A DNA stretch of 64,000 bases from DASXAI01 sp963728985 (GCA_963728985.1 CAVSME010000003.1:558001-622000), one strand, 5' to 3'; positions 17,521 to 27,009 are shown, numbered from the stretch's first letter. The notes: generated by a model not told the origin, from the letters alone. Numbers and translations are program-made.

Positions 17521-17592
17521 CACCGATGAAGACGATCGACGGCCGGCGAATTCATCGGTGATGCGGCGCCTGTGTAACGGAATTCGCGACAT
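17521..17592. promoter_or_regulatory. Overlapping inverted repeats in a divergent promoter region
   Basis: CACCGATGAA (17521-17530) and TTCATCGGTG (17551-17560) form a perfect 10-bp inverted repeat. GCGAATTC (17546-17553) and GAATTCGC (17580-17587) form a second. Bases 17571-17592 are identical to the minus strand of 2946-2967 (core TGTGTAACGGAATTCGCGAC). The region separates the DUF899 gene from the Rieske-only gene. Confidence 0.5.
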
Positions 17593-17705
17593 TCGTGAGG
17601 TTTTGCGCACACGAGCGCCGAAACACGGGTCGCAGCGCTCGTAGACACAAAGTGCGCACGAGTCCATTTTCTACTGACGGCGGCGGGCCAAGGAGGTTCC
17701 CGGTG

Positions 17706-18267
17706 ATGGCCCAGACGAGGCCGAACGACTGGGACGAGGTGGCGGCCCGGCTCTTGGCGCACACCGGAGCGGGTACGGCGGACTCGGCGCCGGGCCCCTA
17801 CACCGTATCCGTGGCCGACTACGCCGATCCGGTGCGCTGGGAGCGCGAGGTCGACGTGCTGTTCCGGCGGTCGCCCGTCGTCGTGGCGCTGTCGGCCCAC
17901 GTACCGACGGCGGGCAGCTACCGCGCCATCGAGATCGCCGGCCTGCCGGTCCTCACCGTCCGCCAGCCCGACGGCGGCGTGAAGGTCTTCCTCAACGTGT
18001 GCCGGCATCGAGGCGCACAGGTCGTCGAGGGGGGGGTGCGGATCGGCTCGCCGGTTCACCTGCCCGTACCACGGTTGGAGCTACGACCAGCGCGGGACGT
18101 TGGTCGGTGTGTCCGGCCGGTCGACGTTCGGCGAGCTCGACACGGCCAGCCGGGGCCTGACCGAGCTGGCCTGCCAGGAACGCTGCGGCCTCGTGTTCGG
18201 CCGGAACGAGCCAGGGAACCGGCGGTTCCACCAGTGGGTCGATCAGCTCTTGGCCGACGCCCGCTGA
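17706..18267 (+). CDS. Rieske-domain protein without catalytic domain, frameshifted
   Basis: The N-terminal part resembles the Rieske oxygenase at 4200 (ADPVRWEREVDVLFRRSPVVV, VRQPDGGV). The first Rieske half is CRHRGAQVVEGG. An eight-G run at about 18029-18036 then shifts the frame; with seven Gs the protein continues to CPYHGWSYDQRGTLVG and ends at 18267. The repaired protein is about 187 residues and has no mononuclear-iron domain. It could be a ferredoxin-like electron carrier or a truncated oxygenase. AAGGAGG lies upstream; GTG 17703 is an alternative start. Confidence 0.7.
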
Positions 18268-18276
18268 CGTCTCGGC

Positions 18277-18546
18277 TCAGCCGAGTGGTCCGCCAGCGAA
18301 CCAACGCTCGAACATCGGGCGGATGGCGGTCGAGACCAGTTCGACGAGGAGGCCGTGCGGTCCTTCGGCGGAGTAGGTGAACCGCAACGGGAGGGTGGTG
18401 ACACCCTCATCGGGCAGCCACAGCCGTTGATCGACCTGCTGCGGCACGCACCACGTCACGCCGAGCATCGAGCCCAGCTCGATCATCGCCTGGTCGAGAT
18501 CCGGCACCCGCACTCCCTGGTGGAAGCACCGCTGGTAGTCGACCAC
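18277..18546 (-). CDS. Short VOC/glyoxalase-like protein
   Basis: An 89-residue protein with a VOC-type first half (HQGVRVPDLDQAMIELGSMLGVTW, then RFTYSAEGPHGLLVELV). A full VOC protein has two such modules, so this is either a one-module protein that dimerises or a truncated gene. It starts 1 base after the PPOX-family gene, so the two are probably co-transcribed. Confidence 0.6.
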   Translation of the reverse strand: MVDYQRCFHQGVRVPDLDQAMIELGSMLGVTWCVPQQVDQRLWLPDEGVTTLPLRFTYSAEGPHGLLVELVSTAIRPMFERWFAGGPLG

Positions 18547-18547
18547 G

Positions 18548-19072
18548 TCAGGTGTCCTCGGTGCGGTCGGCGCTGTGCGTCGCCAGCCACCGCGCCGTGG
18601 CCGCGCCCATCTTGGCGCCGTCGTAGGAGATGCGCTGCGTCGGTTCGACCTCGAGGACGACCCGTCGGGGGGAGTCGAGGAACGACTGGAACTGCGCAGC
18701 GCGCGCGGGATGGCCCGGGTTCAGTGCCGCCGCCAGCTCCGGATAGAACCAGTCCTTCACCGAGCGTGACTCGTGCACGGTGCACGTGCCCTTCCACGTG
18801 ACCGTCTTGTTGCGGGGCATGGACGAACCCGTCGACGTGACCACGATGCACACGCGCGGGTCGCGCCGCACCGCACTGATCCGGGCTCGTTGCTCGGACG
18901 CCGTCAGCCAGAACCGGTCCCGGCGCCACACGTACGACATGATCACGCCGACGGGCCACCCGTCCCGGTTCGACCAGATGAACGTGCATTCGTTCTGCGC
19001 GTTCAGGAGCGCCTCCTCGACGTCCTCGTCGAGACCGTAGATCGTCACGTCCTCGTAGTTCTCGTCGCTCAC
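18548..19072 (-). CDS. Pyridoxamine-phosphate-oxidase-fold protein
   Basis: A 174-residue split-barrel flavin or F420-binding protein. The pattern LNAQNECTFIWSNRDGWPVGVIMSYVW, then RDPRVCIVVTSTG and FLDSPRRVVLEVEPTQRISYD, is typical of the PPOX family. The start is GTG 19072. Substrate unknown. It leads a two-gene unit with the VOC-like protein. Confidence 0.8.
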   Translation of the reverse strand: MSDENYEDVTIYGLDEDVEEALLNAQNECTFIWSNRDGWPVGVIMSYVWRRDRFWLTASEQRARISAVRRDPRVCIVVTSTGSSMPRNKTVTWKGTCTVHESRSVKDWFYPELAAALNPGHPARAAQFQSFLDSPRRVVLEVEPTQRISYDGAKMGAATARWLATHSADRTEDT

Positions 19073-19107
19073 GCCACCTGTCTATCCCGGCTGCGGCGCG
19101 GCCCAAG

Positions 19108-19737
19108 TCAGCTCGAACGTTCCCGCACCTCGGCGAGCACGACCGGGTTCGATTGTCCACTCCACGTCGCGGTGAGGCCGATGGCGGGACGAGGTCCGGG
19201 GACGGGGCGCCGGTACACGGTCAGCTCGAACCGGTCGTTGTGGAGCACGGCGCCGGTCACATCCTCATGCCCGACTTCGAAGCCGTCGACCGGCACTCGC
19301 TCCTGCGTCCATCCCCCGCCCTGGATGCGGACGTTGCTCGGCGCGATGTACCAGCGACCGTCATAGACCGCCATGCCGAGCGCCTCACCCTGTCCGGTCA
19401 TGGCAACAGCGGCGAGCATGACGACGAGGAGGGGGTCGCGCAGTCCGTCGTACACCCAGCGGGTGCCCAGCACCGAGTGCTGCATCTCGACGATGAGCGC
19501 GTCGTCGGCCCCGGCGAGCGGTTCGTCCCGGTACGTGAGCGGCACGTGCAGCACGGTGGCGCCGGCCGTGACGAGGTGGGTCTCCATGCCGACCCGACCC
19601 TCGGGATCATCGAAGCGGTAGGAGCCGATCACCTCCACGGGGATGTCCGGCGCGGGACCCCAGGGTTGCGTCGGGGCCCATTCGGCGATGAGCTCCGCCT
19701 TCGTCGGCGCGATCGTGGCGGCGTGGAAGAGAGCCAT
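19108..19737 (-). CDS. Maltokinase N-terminal-cap-like protein
   Basis: A 209-residue protein similar to the N-terminal cap of actinobacterial maltokinase: PTKAELIAEWAPTQPW, GSYRFDDPEGRVGMETHLV, VPLTYRDEPLAGADDALI and MQHSVLGTRWVYDGLRDP. The kinase domain is absent, so it is a stand-alone cap protein of unknown role. ATG 19737 is chosen because the cap homology begins there. It is divergent from the ArsR gene, with the two operator dyads between them. Confidence 0.8.
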   Translation of the reverse strand: MALFHAATIAPTKAELIAEWAPTQPWGPAPDIPVEVIGSYRFDDPEGRVGMETHLVTAGATVLHVPLTYRDEPLAGADDALIVEMQHSVLGTRWVYDGLRDPLLVVMLAAVAMTGQGEALGMAVYDGRWYIAPSNVRIQGGGWTQERVPVDGFEVGHEDVTGAVLHNDRFELTVYRRPVPGPRPAIGLTATWSGQSNPVVLAEVRERSS

Positions 19738-19778
19738 CGCCACCCCAGCGTAGGCACCCGCACGGGCGCCACCCGTCC

Positions 19779-19845
19779 TCAACCAATGGGTTGACAATGG
19801 CGAGACCCCGGCGTACGGTCTTGTTCAACCACACAGTTGAACAAG
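19779..19845. promoter_or_regulatory. ArsR promoter with two TCAAC-N6-GTTGA operators
   Basis: TTGACA (19791-19796), a 17-bp spacer and TACGGT (19814-19819) form a good promoter toward the ArsR gene. One dyad TCAAC-N6-GTTGA lies at 19779-19794, over the -35. A second at 19825-19840 is the centre of a perfect 10-bp-arm palindrome (19820-19829 and 19836-19845) that ends at the Shine-Dalgarno sequence. Two identical half-site patterns strongly suggest autorepression. Confidence 0.75.
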
Positions 19846-19856
19846 GAGGCCCGTCC

Positions 19857-20228
19857 GTGGCCGACGACCAGCTGTCCCGAGTCTTCGCCGCTCTCGCCGA
19901 TCCGACGAGGCGCGACATGGTGGCCCGCCTCGCCGTGGGCGACGCCACCGTCGGGGAGCTGGCCCATCCCTATGACGTCTCCATGCAGGCCGTCTCCAAG
20001 CACATCAAGGTGCTGGCCGATGCCGGCCTGGTGAGCCAGAGCAAGGACGCCCAACGGCGGCCGTGCCATCTCGAAGCGGAGGTCTTCGACCTGATGACCA
20101 CGTGGATCGAGCGGTACCGCCAGCAGGCCCAGGAGCGCTACGAGCGCCTGGACGCCGTCCTCGCCGAGATGCAGGGCGACGGACGATCCGCCAACGATCC
20201 CATCGCACAGCAAGGAGAAGCGTCATGA
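19857..20228 (+). CDS. ArsR-family HTH regulator
   Basis: A 123-residue winged-helix repressor: VFAALADPTRRDMVARLAVGDATVGELA, VSMQAVSKHIKVLADAGLV, then a hydrophilic C-terminal helix. No metal-binding Cys motif is seen, so it belongs to the non-metal ArsR group that commonly precedes SRPBCC genes. GTG 19857 has AAGGAGG seven bases upstream. It overlaps the SRPBCC gene by an ATGA junction and probably controls its own operon through the two upstream dyads. Confidence 0.9.
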   Translation: MADDQLSRVFAALADPTRRDMVARLAVGDATVGELAHPYDVSMQAVSKHIKVLADAGLVSQSKDAQRRPCHLEAEVFDLMTTWIERYRQQAQERYERLDAVLAEMQGDGRSANDPIAQQGEAS

Positions 20229-20710
20229 GCGCAACGAGCAACCGCTACCAGGCCTCGATCGAGGCGGACCCCAACCTGCCGATCATCCGCATCACCCGTG
20301 ACTTCGACGCCACGCCGGCGCAGCTGATGCGGGCCCACACGGACCCCGAGCTGTTCGTCCGTTGGGTCGGGCCGAACGGGCTGCAGACCAAGATCCTCGA
20401 CTGGGATGCCACCACCGGCGGCCGCTGGCGCTACGTCGCCGGGCGTGACGGCGAGGAGTACGGCTTCCATGGCTGCTTCCACGACGTCAGCGAGGACCGC
20501 ATCGTCCAGACGTTCACGTTCGACGGTCAACCCGACGGGGTCGCCCTCGAGACCCTGCGCTTCGAGGATCTCGGCGGCGGTCGCACCCGGCTCCACGCCC
20601 AGTCGCTCGTCGACAGCTTCGAGAGTCGCGACCAGTGGCTGGCCAGCGGCATGGAGACCGGCGTCGATGAGGGTTACGCCAAGCTCGACGCCCTCGTGGC
20701 CGAGCTCTGA
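20225..20710 (+). CDS. SRPBCC (AHSA1-like) protein
   Basis: A 161-residue START-like ligand-binding protein: ITRDFDATPAQLMRAHTDPELFVRWVGP, WDATTGGRWRY, and FTFDGQPDGVALETLRFEDLGGGRTRL. It is the standard partner of ArsR regulators; the ligand or reaction is unknown. ATG 20225 overlaps the ArsR stop (ATGA), and its own stop overlaps the next ATG (TGATG), so three genes are coupled. Confidence 0.9.
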   Translation: MSATSNRYQASIEADPNLPIIRITRDFDATPAQLMRAHTDPELFVRWVGPNGLQTKILDWDATTGGRWRYVAGRDGEEYGFHGCFHDVSEDRIVQTFTFDGQPDGVALETLRFEDLGGGRTRLHAQSLVDSFESRDQWLASGMETGVDEGYAKLDALVAEL

Positions 20711-21264
20711 TGGGCAACCCGGCCAACGAGCACCGGCGCATCGCCGGTGCGTTCACGGTGACCGTCGAGGGCACCGCCCCGGCGGCGTGGGACAACCCTG
20801 CGCCGCCGGAGGGCTGGGTCGCCCGCGACGTCGTGCGCCACCTCGTCGAGTGGTTCCCGGCGTTCCTCGAGGGCGCGACCGCGATCACACTGCCCGCTGG
20901 GCCCTCGGTCGACGACGACCCCGTCGGCGCTTGGCGCACGCAGACCGATGCGGTGCAGGCACTGCTCGATGATCCGGCGATCGCCGAGCGCGTGCACGAC
21001 CTCCCGCACATCGGCACCATGCCGCTCGAGCAGGCCATCGACATGATCTACACGAGCGACGTGTTCCTCCACCGCTGGGACCTCGCCCGAGCCACCGAGC
21101 AGGACGAGACGCTCGACCCAGACAAGTGTGCCGTGATGCTCGTCGGCATGCTCCCGATGGACGATGTGCTGCGCCAGAGCGGCCACTACGGCCCGTGTGT
21201 CGATGTCCCCGACGACGCCGACGTCCAGACCAAGCTGCTGGCGTTCATCGGCCGCACCCCGTAG
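20710..21264 (+). CDS. Maleylpyruvate isomerase-fold (DinB-like) protein
   Basis: A 184-residue four-helix-bundle protein of the TIGR03086 / mycothiol-dependent isomerase group. Typical elements are VARDVVRHLVEWFPAFLEG and DVFLHRWDLARAT, whose His residues form the metal site. The enzyme class uses mycothiol or acts on small electrophiles. It is the third gene of the ArsR operon. Confidence 0.82.
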   Translation: MGNPANEHRRIAGAFTVTVEGTAPAAWDNPAPPEGWVARDVVRHLVEWFPAFLEGATAITLPAGPSVDDDPVGAWRTQTDAVQALLDDPAIAERVHDLPHIGTMPLEQAIDMIYTSDVFLHRWDLARATEQDETLDPDKCAVMLVGMLPMDDVLRQSGHYGPCVDVPDDADVQTKLLAFIGRTP

Positions 21265-21298
21265 GTGCCCGGCAACGTCGGTCGGGCATAGTGCTCGG

Positions 21299-22350
21299 AT
21301 GGACGGACGGCCGAACATCGACGGCGGCGCGTGGGCCGGCTTGCGAGTCGACCCGGTGATCGCCGGCCAGGCGGCCAAGTGGCTGCGAGACCGGGCACCC
21401 GTCGTCGGGGCCGAGCAACCGTGGTTCATGGCGGTCAACTTCGTCAATCCTCACGACATCATGAGCTTCGACTACGGCGGGCGGCCCGGGGTCCAACTCC
21501 CGCCCGTGCTGGCCCATGCCGTCGTCACCAAAGCGCCGGCCCCCGTGCCCACCTACGCGCGTCGCTGGGATGTCGAACTGCCGGCCAGCGTCCACGATGA
21601 CCTCACCGGTGCCGCCCCTGCGGTCAGGGAGTACGGCGCGATGCTCGATCTCACGTTCGGACCGGTGGCCGACGACGAGCATTGGCTGGCCGGGCTGAAC
21701 TTCTATCTGAACTGCCTTCGCGATGTGGACCGCCACGTCGATGTCGTCCTCGACGCCCTCGAGGCGTCCGGCCAGTACGACCGCACGATCCTCGTCTTCA
21801 CGGCCGATCACGGCGACCTCGTCGGCTCGCACGGGCTGCGACAGAAGGGGAACCTCGCCTACGACGAGAACTTCCACGTCCCGCTCATCATCCGCCATCC
21901 TGACGTGAGCGGCGGCCACACGAGCGACGCGCTGGCCTCGGCGGTCGACCTCGCCCCGACCGTGCTCGGCTTCGCCGACCCGGATGTAGGCGCCCGGATC
22001 CAGTCCGGCGCTCTACGTCCCGACTGGACCAAGCGTGGCTCCTGCGTGGCTACACCGACGATCGCTACACCTTCGCTCGCTACTTCTCGCCACTCGATCC
22101 CAACCGACCGCGCGACGTCGACGAGCTGTTCGCCCGCAACGACGTCGTCCTCTACGACCGCACGAGCGACCCGCACGAGATGAGCAACCTTGCCAGCGAT
22201 GCCGCTCATCGCGATCTGGTTGTCGACTGCCACGACAAGCTGGAGGCCCTCATCACCGACGAGATCGGGGCCGACACGCACGGCTGGGTGACGGAGCGGC
22301 CCAACCTCCTCGGCTGGCCTACCTGGCGGGGCGACCAACCCACCGGCTGA
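21299..22350 (+). pseudogene. Sulfatase relic lacking the N-terminal half
   Basis: The readable part matches the middle and C-terminal sulfatase fold: QPWFMAVNFVNPHDI, LNCLRDVDRHVDVVLDALEASGQYD, ILVFTADHGDLVGSHG and ENFHVPLIIRHP. The N-terminal half with the CxPxR formylglycine site and first metal ligands is absent, and the upstream sequence belongs to another gene. Around 22000-22036 the frame shifts; the next frame reads LLRGYTDDRYTFARYFSPLD and runs to the stop at 22350. Without the formylglycine site it cannot act as a sulfatase. Confidence 0.8.
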
Positions 22351-22397
22351 CCTCGAGCCCGACGTCGCCTTGTTCTGAGCCGCGAGCCGGAGTGGGC

Positions 22398-23726
22398 TTA
22401 CGCCGTTTCGAGATCGGGCAGCGCGGCCCGATCGACGACCGAACCTCGAGCCTCGCCGGTGCGCAGCTTCACGTCACCCACCTTGGTGTCGAAGGGACTG
22501 GTGAGACCGATCGCGTCAGCGTGGGCCTTGATCTCGGGCACCACGTACTCGGCCAGCAACTCGAGGTTGCGCATCCGGTCCTCGTTGGAGACGGTGCCCT
22601 GCGGCCCGAAGAAGATGAAGGTTCCGGGGCGCAGCACCGACAGCATCGTCTTCACCTTCTCGATGATCGTGTCGGGCGAGCCGAGCAGCGTCAGGTAGTT
22701 GCGTTGCGACTTGCGGAGCTGCCCCTCGGCACGCGCCCGCACCTGCTCGTAGTCGATCTCGCTGTGGTCGTCCACGGCCTGTTGCATCAGCTTGTCGCGG
22801 TTGACGCCGAGCCACGTGCCGCCGGGCTGCTTGGCGAGACGACGGATCGCTTCCTTCGAGTTGTAGCCGGGTGGCAGGGTGAACTCGGGCCGGCTGAACA
22901 CGGTCTGGCCACCGCCGAAGATGAACCCCTTGCCGAGCTCTTGAGCCCGCTCGTCGGTGTCGGCCACGAAGGTCGGGATGAGGTACCCGAAGTTCTCCGG
23001 CCCCGCTTGATAGCCGGAGTTGGCGGCGACGTCGGCGTAGAGGTCCCACAGGTCGGCCGTCGGCCCGAGTGAGGTGCCGAGACCGATGTACGGGTACGCC
23101 TTCTCCGCGCTCCAGCGGACCGTCTCGGGAGACAGCACGCCGGGGATGATCATCGGAGGATGCGGCTTCTGGTACGGCAGCACCCACGGGTTCACGTGCC
23201 GGTAGTGGAAGTGCTTGCCCTCGTAGCGCCACGGTCCGGGTCGAGTCCACGCCTGGACGATGAAGTCGTGCGCCTCCTCGAACATCTCCCGGTTGTAGGC
23301 CGGGTTGGCGTTGTTGAAGAACTGCTCGCTGCCGGCGCCCCGCACCCACCCGGTGACGAGACGGCCGCGGGAGATGAGATCGATCGTCGCCAGCTCCTCG
23401 GCCATCCGCAGCGGGTGCTTGATGACCGGGAGGGGGTTGCCGATCAGGAGGATCTTCACCCGGTTCGTGATCCGCGCCAGGATCGCCGCCTCGACGTTCA
23501 TCACGCTGCCCATGCAGAACGGGTTGCCGTGGTGCTCGTTGAGCGCCACCCCGTCGAAGCCGAGCTCCTCGGCGCGCACGTACTCGTCGAGGTAGTAGTT
23601 GTAGTCCTCCGCCCCGCGCACGTGATCGAAGTACGAGTTCGGCACCGCGAAGTACGCCTTGTTGCGGATGACGACATCCTCGGGAACCCACCGATACGGA
23701 CGCTCGGTGAAATAGGCGACGTGCAC
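22398..23726 (-). CDS. LLM-class flavin-dependent oxidoreductase
   Basis: A 442-residue luciferase-like TIM-barrel protein. Segments include LGFDGVALNEHHGNPFCMGS, LLIGNPLPVIKHPLRMAEELATIDLISRGRLVTGWVRG and RPGTFIFFGPQG near the C terminus. It is longer than usual through its C-terminal part. Likely a monooxygenase or reductase using reduced flavin or F420. It is last in a minus-strand operon after a hydrolase (gap 2 bases) and two CaiB-type genes. Confidence 0.87.
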   Translation of the reverse strand: MHVAYFTERPYRWVPEDVVIRNKAYFAVPNSYFDHVRGAEDYNYYLDEYVRAEELGFDGVALNEHHGNPFCMGSVMNVEAAILARITNRVKILLIGNPLPVIKHPLRMAEELATIDLISRGRLVTGWVRGAGSEQFFNNANPAYNREMFEEAHDFIVQAWTRPGPWRYEGKHFHYRHVNPWVLPYQKPHPPMIIPGVLSPETVRWSAEKAYPYIGLGTSLGPTADLWDLYADVAANSGYQAGPENFGYLIPTFVADTDERAQELGKGFIFGGGQTVFSRPEFTLPPGYNSKEAIRRLAKQPGGTWLGVNRDKLMQQAVDDHSEIDYEQVRARAEGQLRKSQRNYLTLLGSPDTIIEKVKTMLSVLRPGTFIFFGPQGTVSNEDRMRNLELLAEYVVPEIKAHADAIGLTSPFDTKVGDVKLRTGEARGSVVDRAALPDLETA

Positions 23727-23728
23727 GC

Positions 23729-24529
23729 TCAGCCTCCTAAGAACGCGGTGACAGCAGACAGGAACGCATCAGGGTCTTCGATCTCGGGGCGATGACCGAC
23801 GCCGTCGATCGAGACCGTCGTCGAGCTCGGGAGCGCGGCCTCGTAAGCGCGGACGCAGCCTTCCGGGGCGATGAGGTCGTCGCTGCCTCGCACCAGCAGC
23901 GTGGGGAGATCGCCGACGCCCTCCAGCAGATGCCCGAGGCTGGGATCGAACATGAACGGCTCCCAGCCGATCCGGGCCGTCTCGGCGCGAGCGTCCTCGA
24001 ACAGCTCGAACTGCTCGGGCGTCATCTCGCCGCCGTAGATCGCGGCGAACTCGGGCGCATCGACCTTCGAGACCGTCGCCGCCACGTGGGTGCGGATCGT
24101 CACCGCCAGGAAGTCGAAGATCTCGCCGTCGGTCGGCCGCAGACCCAACGGACCGACGAGCACCATCCGGCTGAAGATGTCAGGACAGGCGGCGGCCATC
24201 TCGGCGGCGATGAACGCCCCCGCGGAGAACCCGATCACCGGCACACCTCGCCAACCTTGCTCCCGCACCATGCGGGCGTAGAAGCCACCCAGGTCGCGGT
24301 AGGAGCGGATCCACTCGACCTTCTCGGTCTGCCCATACGCCGGCTGCATCGGCACGATCAACTCGTGCGTCGGCGCCAGCCGGTCGTTCCAGCTCATCCA
24401 GCCGGGGAACCCCAGCTCGTCGTGCAGGACGAGCAACGGCGGTCCGGTGCCACCACGCCGCACGGCGACCGGCACGTCGCCCACCATGATGACTTGCTCG
24501 CGCACTGCTGGTACCGCGGTCTCGGCCAC
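23729..24529 (-). CDS. Alpha/beta hydrolase
   Basis: A 266-residue alpha/beta-hydrolase. The nucleophile elbow is GFSAGA, the acid strand is LLVRGSDDLIAPEGC and the His is in VGHRPE. It lies between the double-CaiB gene and the LLM gene on the same strand. In the context of the divergent Baeyer-Villiger enzyme it is a candidate for hydrolysing the ester or lactone product. GTG 24529 with GGGGGAAG upstream is the likely start. Confidence 0.85.
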   Translation of the reverse strand: MAETAVPAVREQVIMVGDVPVAVRRGGTGPPLLVLHDELGFPGWMSWNDRLAPTHELIVPMQPAYGQTEKVEWIRSYRDLGGFYARMVREQGWRGVPVIGFSAGAFIAAEMAAACPDIFSRMVLVGPLGLRPTDGEIFDFLAVTIRTHVAATVSKVDAPEFAAIYGGEMTPEQFELFEDARAETARIGWEPFMFDPSLGHLLEGVGDLPTLLVRGSDDLIAPEGCVRAYEAALPSSTTVSIDGVGHRPEIEDPDAFLSAVTAFLGG

Positions 24530-24604
24530 GCTTCCCCCAGGAGTTCACACAGCCCTTCGACCAGACAGTAGCCGCACGCTCTCGCGAACCACCTGGTCCG
24601 ACCG

Positions 24605-26988
24605 TCACTCCAAGGCGCCGGCGACCACGAGCTCGGTGATGCGGTCCTCGTCGTAGCCGAGGATCTCCCGGAGCACGGGCAGCAGGTGCTGGCCGAGCGT
24701 CGGCGCCGGCCCGACCCTTCCCGGGGTGGCCGAGAGCCGGTAGCGGGGACCCTCCACCTCGACCGGTCCGAACTCGGCGTGGTCGGTGCTGACGAAGTGC
24801 CCCAGCGCTTGCAGCTGCGGGTCGGCCCGGCACTCCGGGCTGTTCTGTACGGCGTGAGCGGGGATGCCCAACGCTTGCAGTTCGTCCTGGAGGGCGAACT
24901 CGGACCGCGGCCCGGTCCAGGACGCGACCGCACGGTCGAGCTCGCGGCGGCGGGCCAGGCGCTCCTGCGTGCTGAGATCGGCCAGCTCCGGTCGGCCGAT
25001 CGTCGCCGCCAGCGACCGCCACTGCGCGTCGGTCTCGCACGCCAGGGCGATCCACCGGTCGTCCCCGGCGGTGGCGTACACGCCATGGGGGGCCATGTGG
25101 AGGTCGTCGTTGCCTTGGAGCTGGGGGAGCCGGTCGTTGAGCTCCAGATCGAGCAGGACCGGGGCCAGGAACTGCATCGAGGCCTCCGCTTGCGCGAGGT
25201 CGATGTACTGACCCTCACCCGTGCGGCGGCGATGATCGAGGGCGGCCAGCAGCGTGGCGAGCGCGATCCGCGGTGACACGTAGTCCGTATAGGCGCTGAA
25301 CGGACCAGCCGGCGGGCGGTCGGGCCAGCCGACGAGACCGCCGAAGCCGCACAGGGCGGCGGCGAGGTTGCCGTAGCCGGCGAAGCGGTTGAGCGGGCCG
25401 GTCTGTCCCGTCAGGCAGCTGGAGATCATGACCAACGCCGGGTTCAACGGACGGATGCTCTCGTAGTCGAGGTCCCATTCGGCCATGGTCCCGGGAGAGA
25501 ACGACTCGGTCATCACGTCCGCCCAGCGGATGAGATCGCGCACGACGCCTCGCCCCTCGGCGGTGCACAAGTCGATGGTGACACCGAGCTTGCCGGCGTT
25601 CATGTTCTGATAGAGCGCCGACCCTTCGACGTTGACCTCGTCGTGCCAGAACGGCTGCAGCGTGCGGGCCGTCTCGATCCGCCGGCTCGACTCGACCCGC
25701 ACGACGGTGGCCCCGAAGTCGGCCAGGACCCGCGACGCCGCCGGACCCGCCATGACCCACATGAGGTCGAGGACCTTCACGCCCGCCAACGGGAGTCGCC
25801 GCTCGGCGAGGGCCGGCGGCACCTCGCGGGTCGCGCCGGCGCGGCGCGGTCCGATGGTTCCGTTGTGCTCGCCCAGGCGGGGAGCCGGCCGCCACGGAGG
25901 CAGCGGCGTGGCCGTCAGCTTGGCCAGCGACCCCGGGAACCGAACGGCGCGGTCGCCGACCGTGAGCGACTCCCAGAACTCGCGCGCGACGCGAACTGCT
26001 CGCTGTCGAGGACCTCCTTGGGCGTGGCCACGGGCGCCAGCAGCACGCGCCGCTCGAGGGCGCCCGCGAACAGCTCGGCCTTCGTGCGGCTGGACGTGAA
26101 CGCGGCGACGGAGCCGGTGACCCGGTGCCACTCCTCGATGCTGACCTTGCCGCCCATCAGTTCGGCGCCGTACCCGATCCAGTCCGTGTCCCGCATGGCC
26201 TCGTCGCAGAAACCCGCCTCGTGCACCCACCGCATGAGCCGGGCGGTGAACGGCCCGATGGCCGTACCGAACACGAACGAGATGGCCACGTACCCATCGG
26301 CGGCCGGGTAGATCAAAGGCAGACGCAGGTCGCCGAGCCGGACACCGCCGCCGAAGCGCTCGATCTTGGTGGCGTGGAACGACTCGGCCAGCACGAAGGA
26401 CTGGCTCGCCAGCGCAACCGATGTCTGAGCCGCGACATCGACATGCTGGCCGAGTCCGGAGGCGCCGCGCTCCGCCAACGCGATCAAGGCGCCGCAGGCA
26501 GCGTCGGCGCCGGCGTGCAACCAGGCCTGGGGCACGGCCATCCGCAACGGAGCACGGTCCTCGTCACCGGCGAGAGTGAGCACGCCGCCGGCGCCCAGCA
26601 CCACAAGATCGGTCGCCCGCCAGCCATCTTTCGGACCGCCCCGCCCGAACGGCGTGATCGACACCGTCACCAGCTGGGGGTTCGCCGCCCTCAGCGCGTC
26701 GAGGTCGACCGGCGTGGCGCCCGACTCGATCAGCACATCGGCATCCGCCGCCAACGCGACCAGGTCGGCGTCCCCGACCGTCACCGAGCGCTTGCTGCGA
26801 TTGAACGCCAAGTGCCACAGGGATCCTTCGGGATCCTCGACATCGTCGACGAACGGCCTCAACTGCCGGATGGTGCTGCCACCCGGCGGCTCGACGGCGA
26901 TCACCTCAGCGCCGAGACCGGCGAGGATGAATCCGGCCATCGCTCCTCGTTCGTCGGCCAGATCCAGCACCCGATACGGAGACAGCAT
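24605..26988 (-). CDS. Double-domain CaiB/BaiF CoA-transferase, one frameshift
   Basis: Two family III CoA-transferase domains in tandem. The first (from ATG 26988) runs from YRVLDLADERGAMAGFILAGLGAEVIAVEPP to VLDSEQFASR. The second, in another frame, has LAGVKVLDLMWVMAGPAASRVLADFGATVVRVESS and ends at 24605. The shift is in a CGCGCG run at about 25979-25988: with two bases removed the text reads EQFASREFW, a normal CaiB junction. The repaired protein has about 790 residues. Fused two-domain transferases of this type occur in actinobacteria. Likely role: CoA transfer to an organic acid. Confidence 0.78.
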
Positions 26989-27009
26989 CGCTCCCCCTGA
27001 TCCTGCCGG

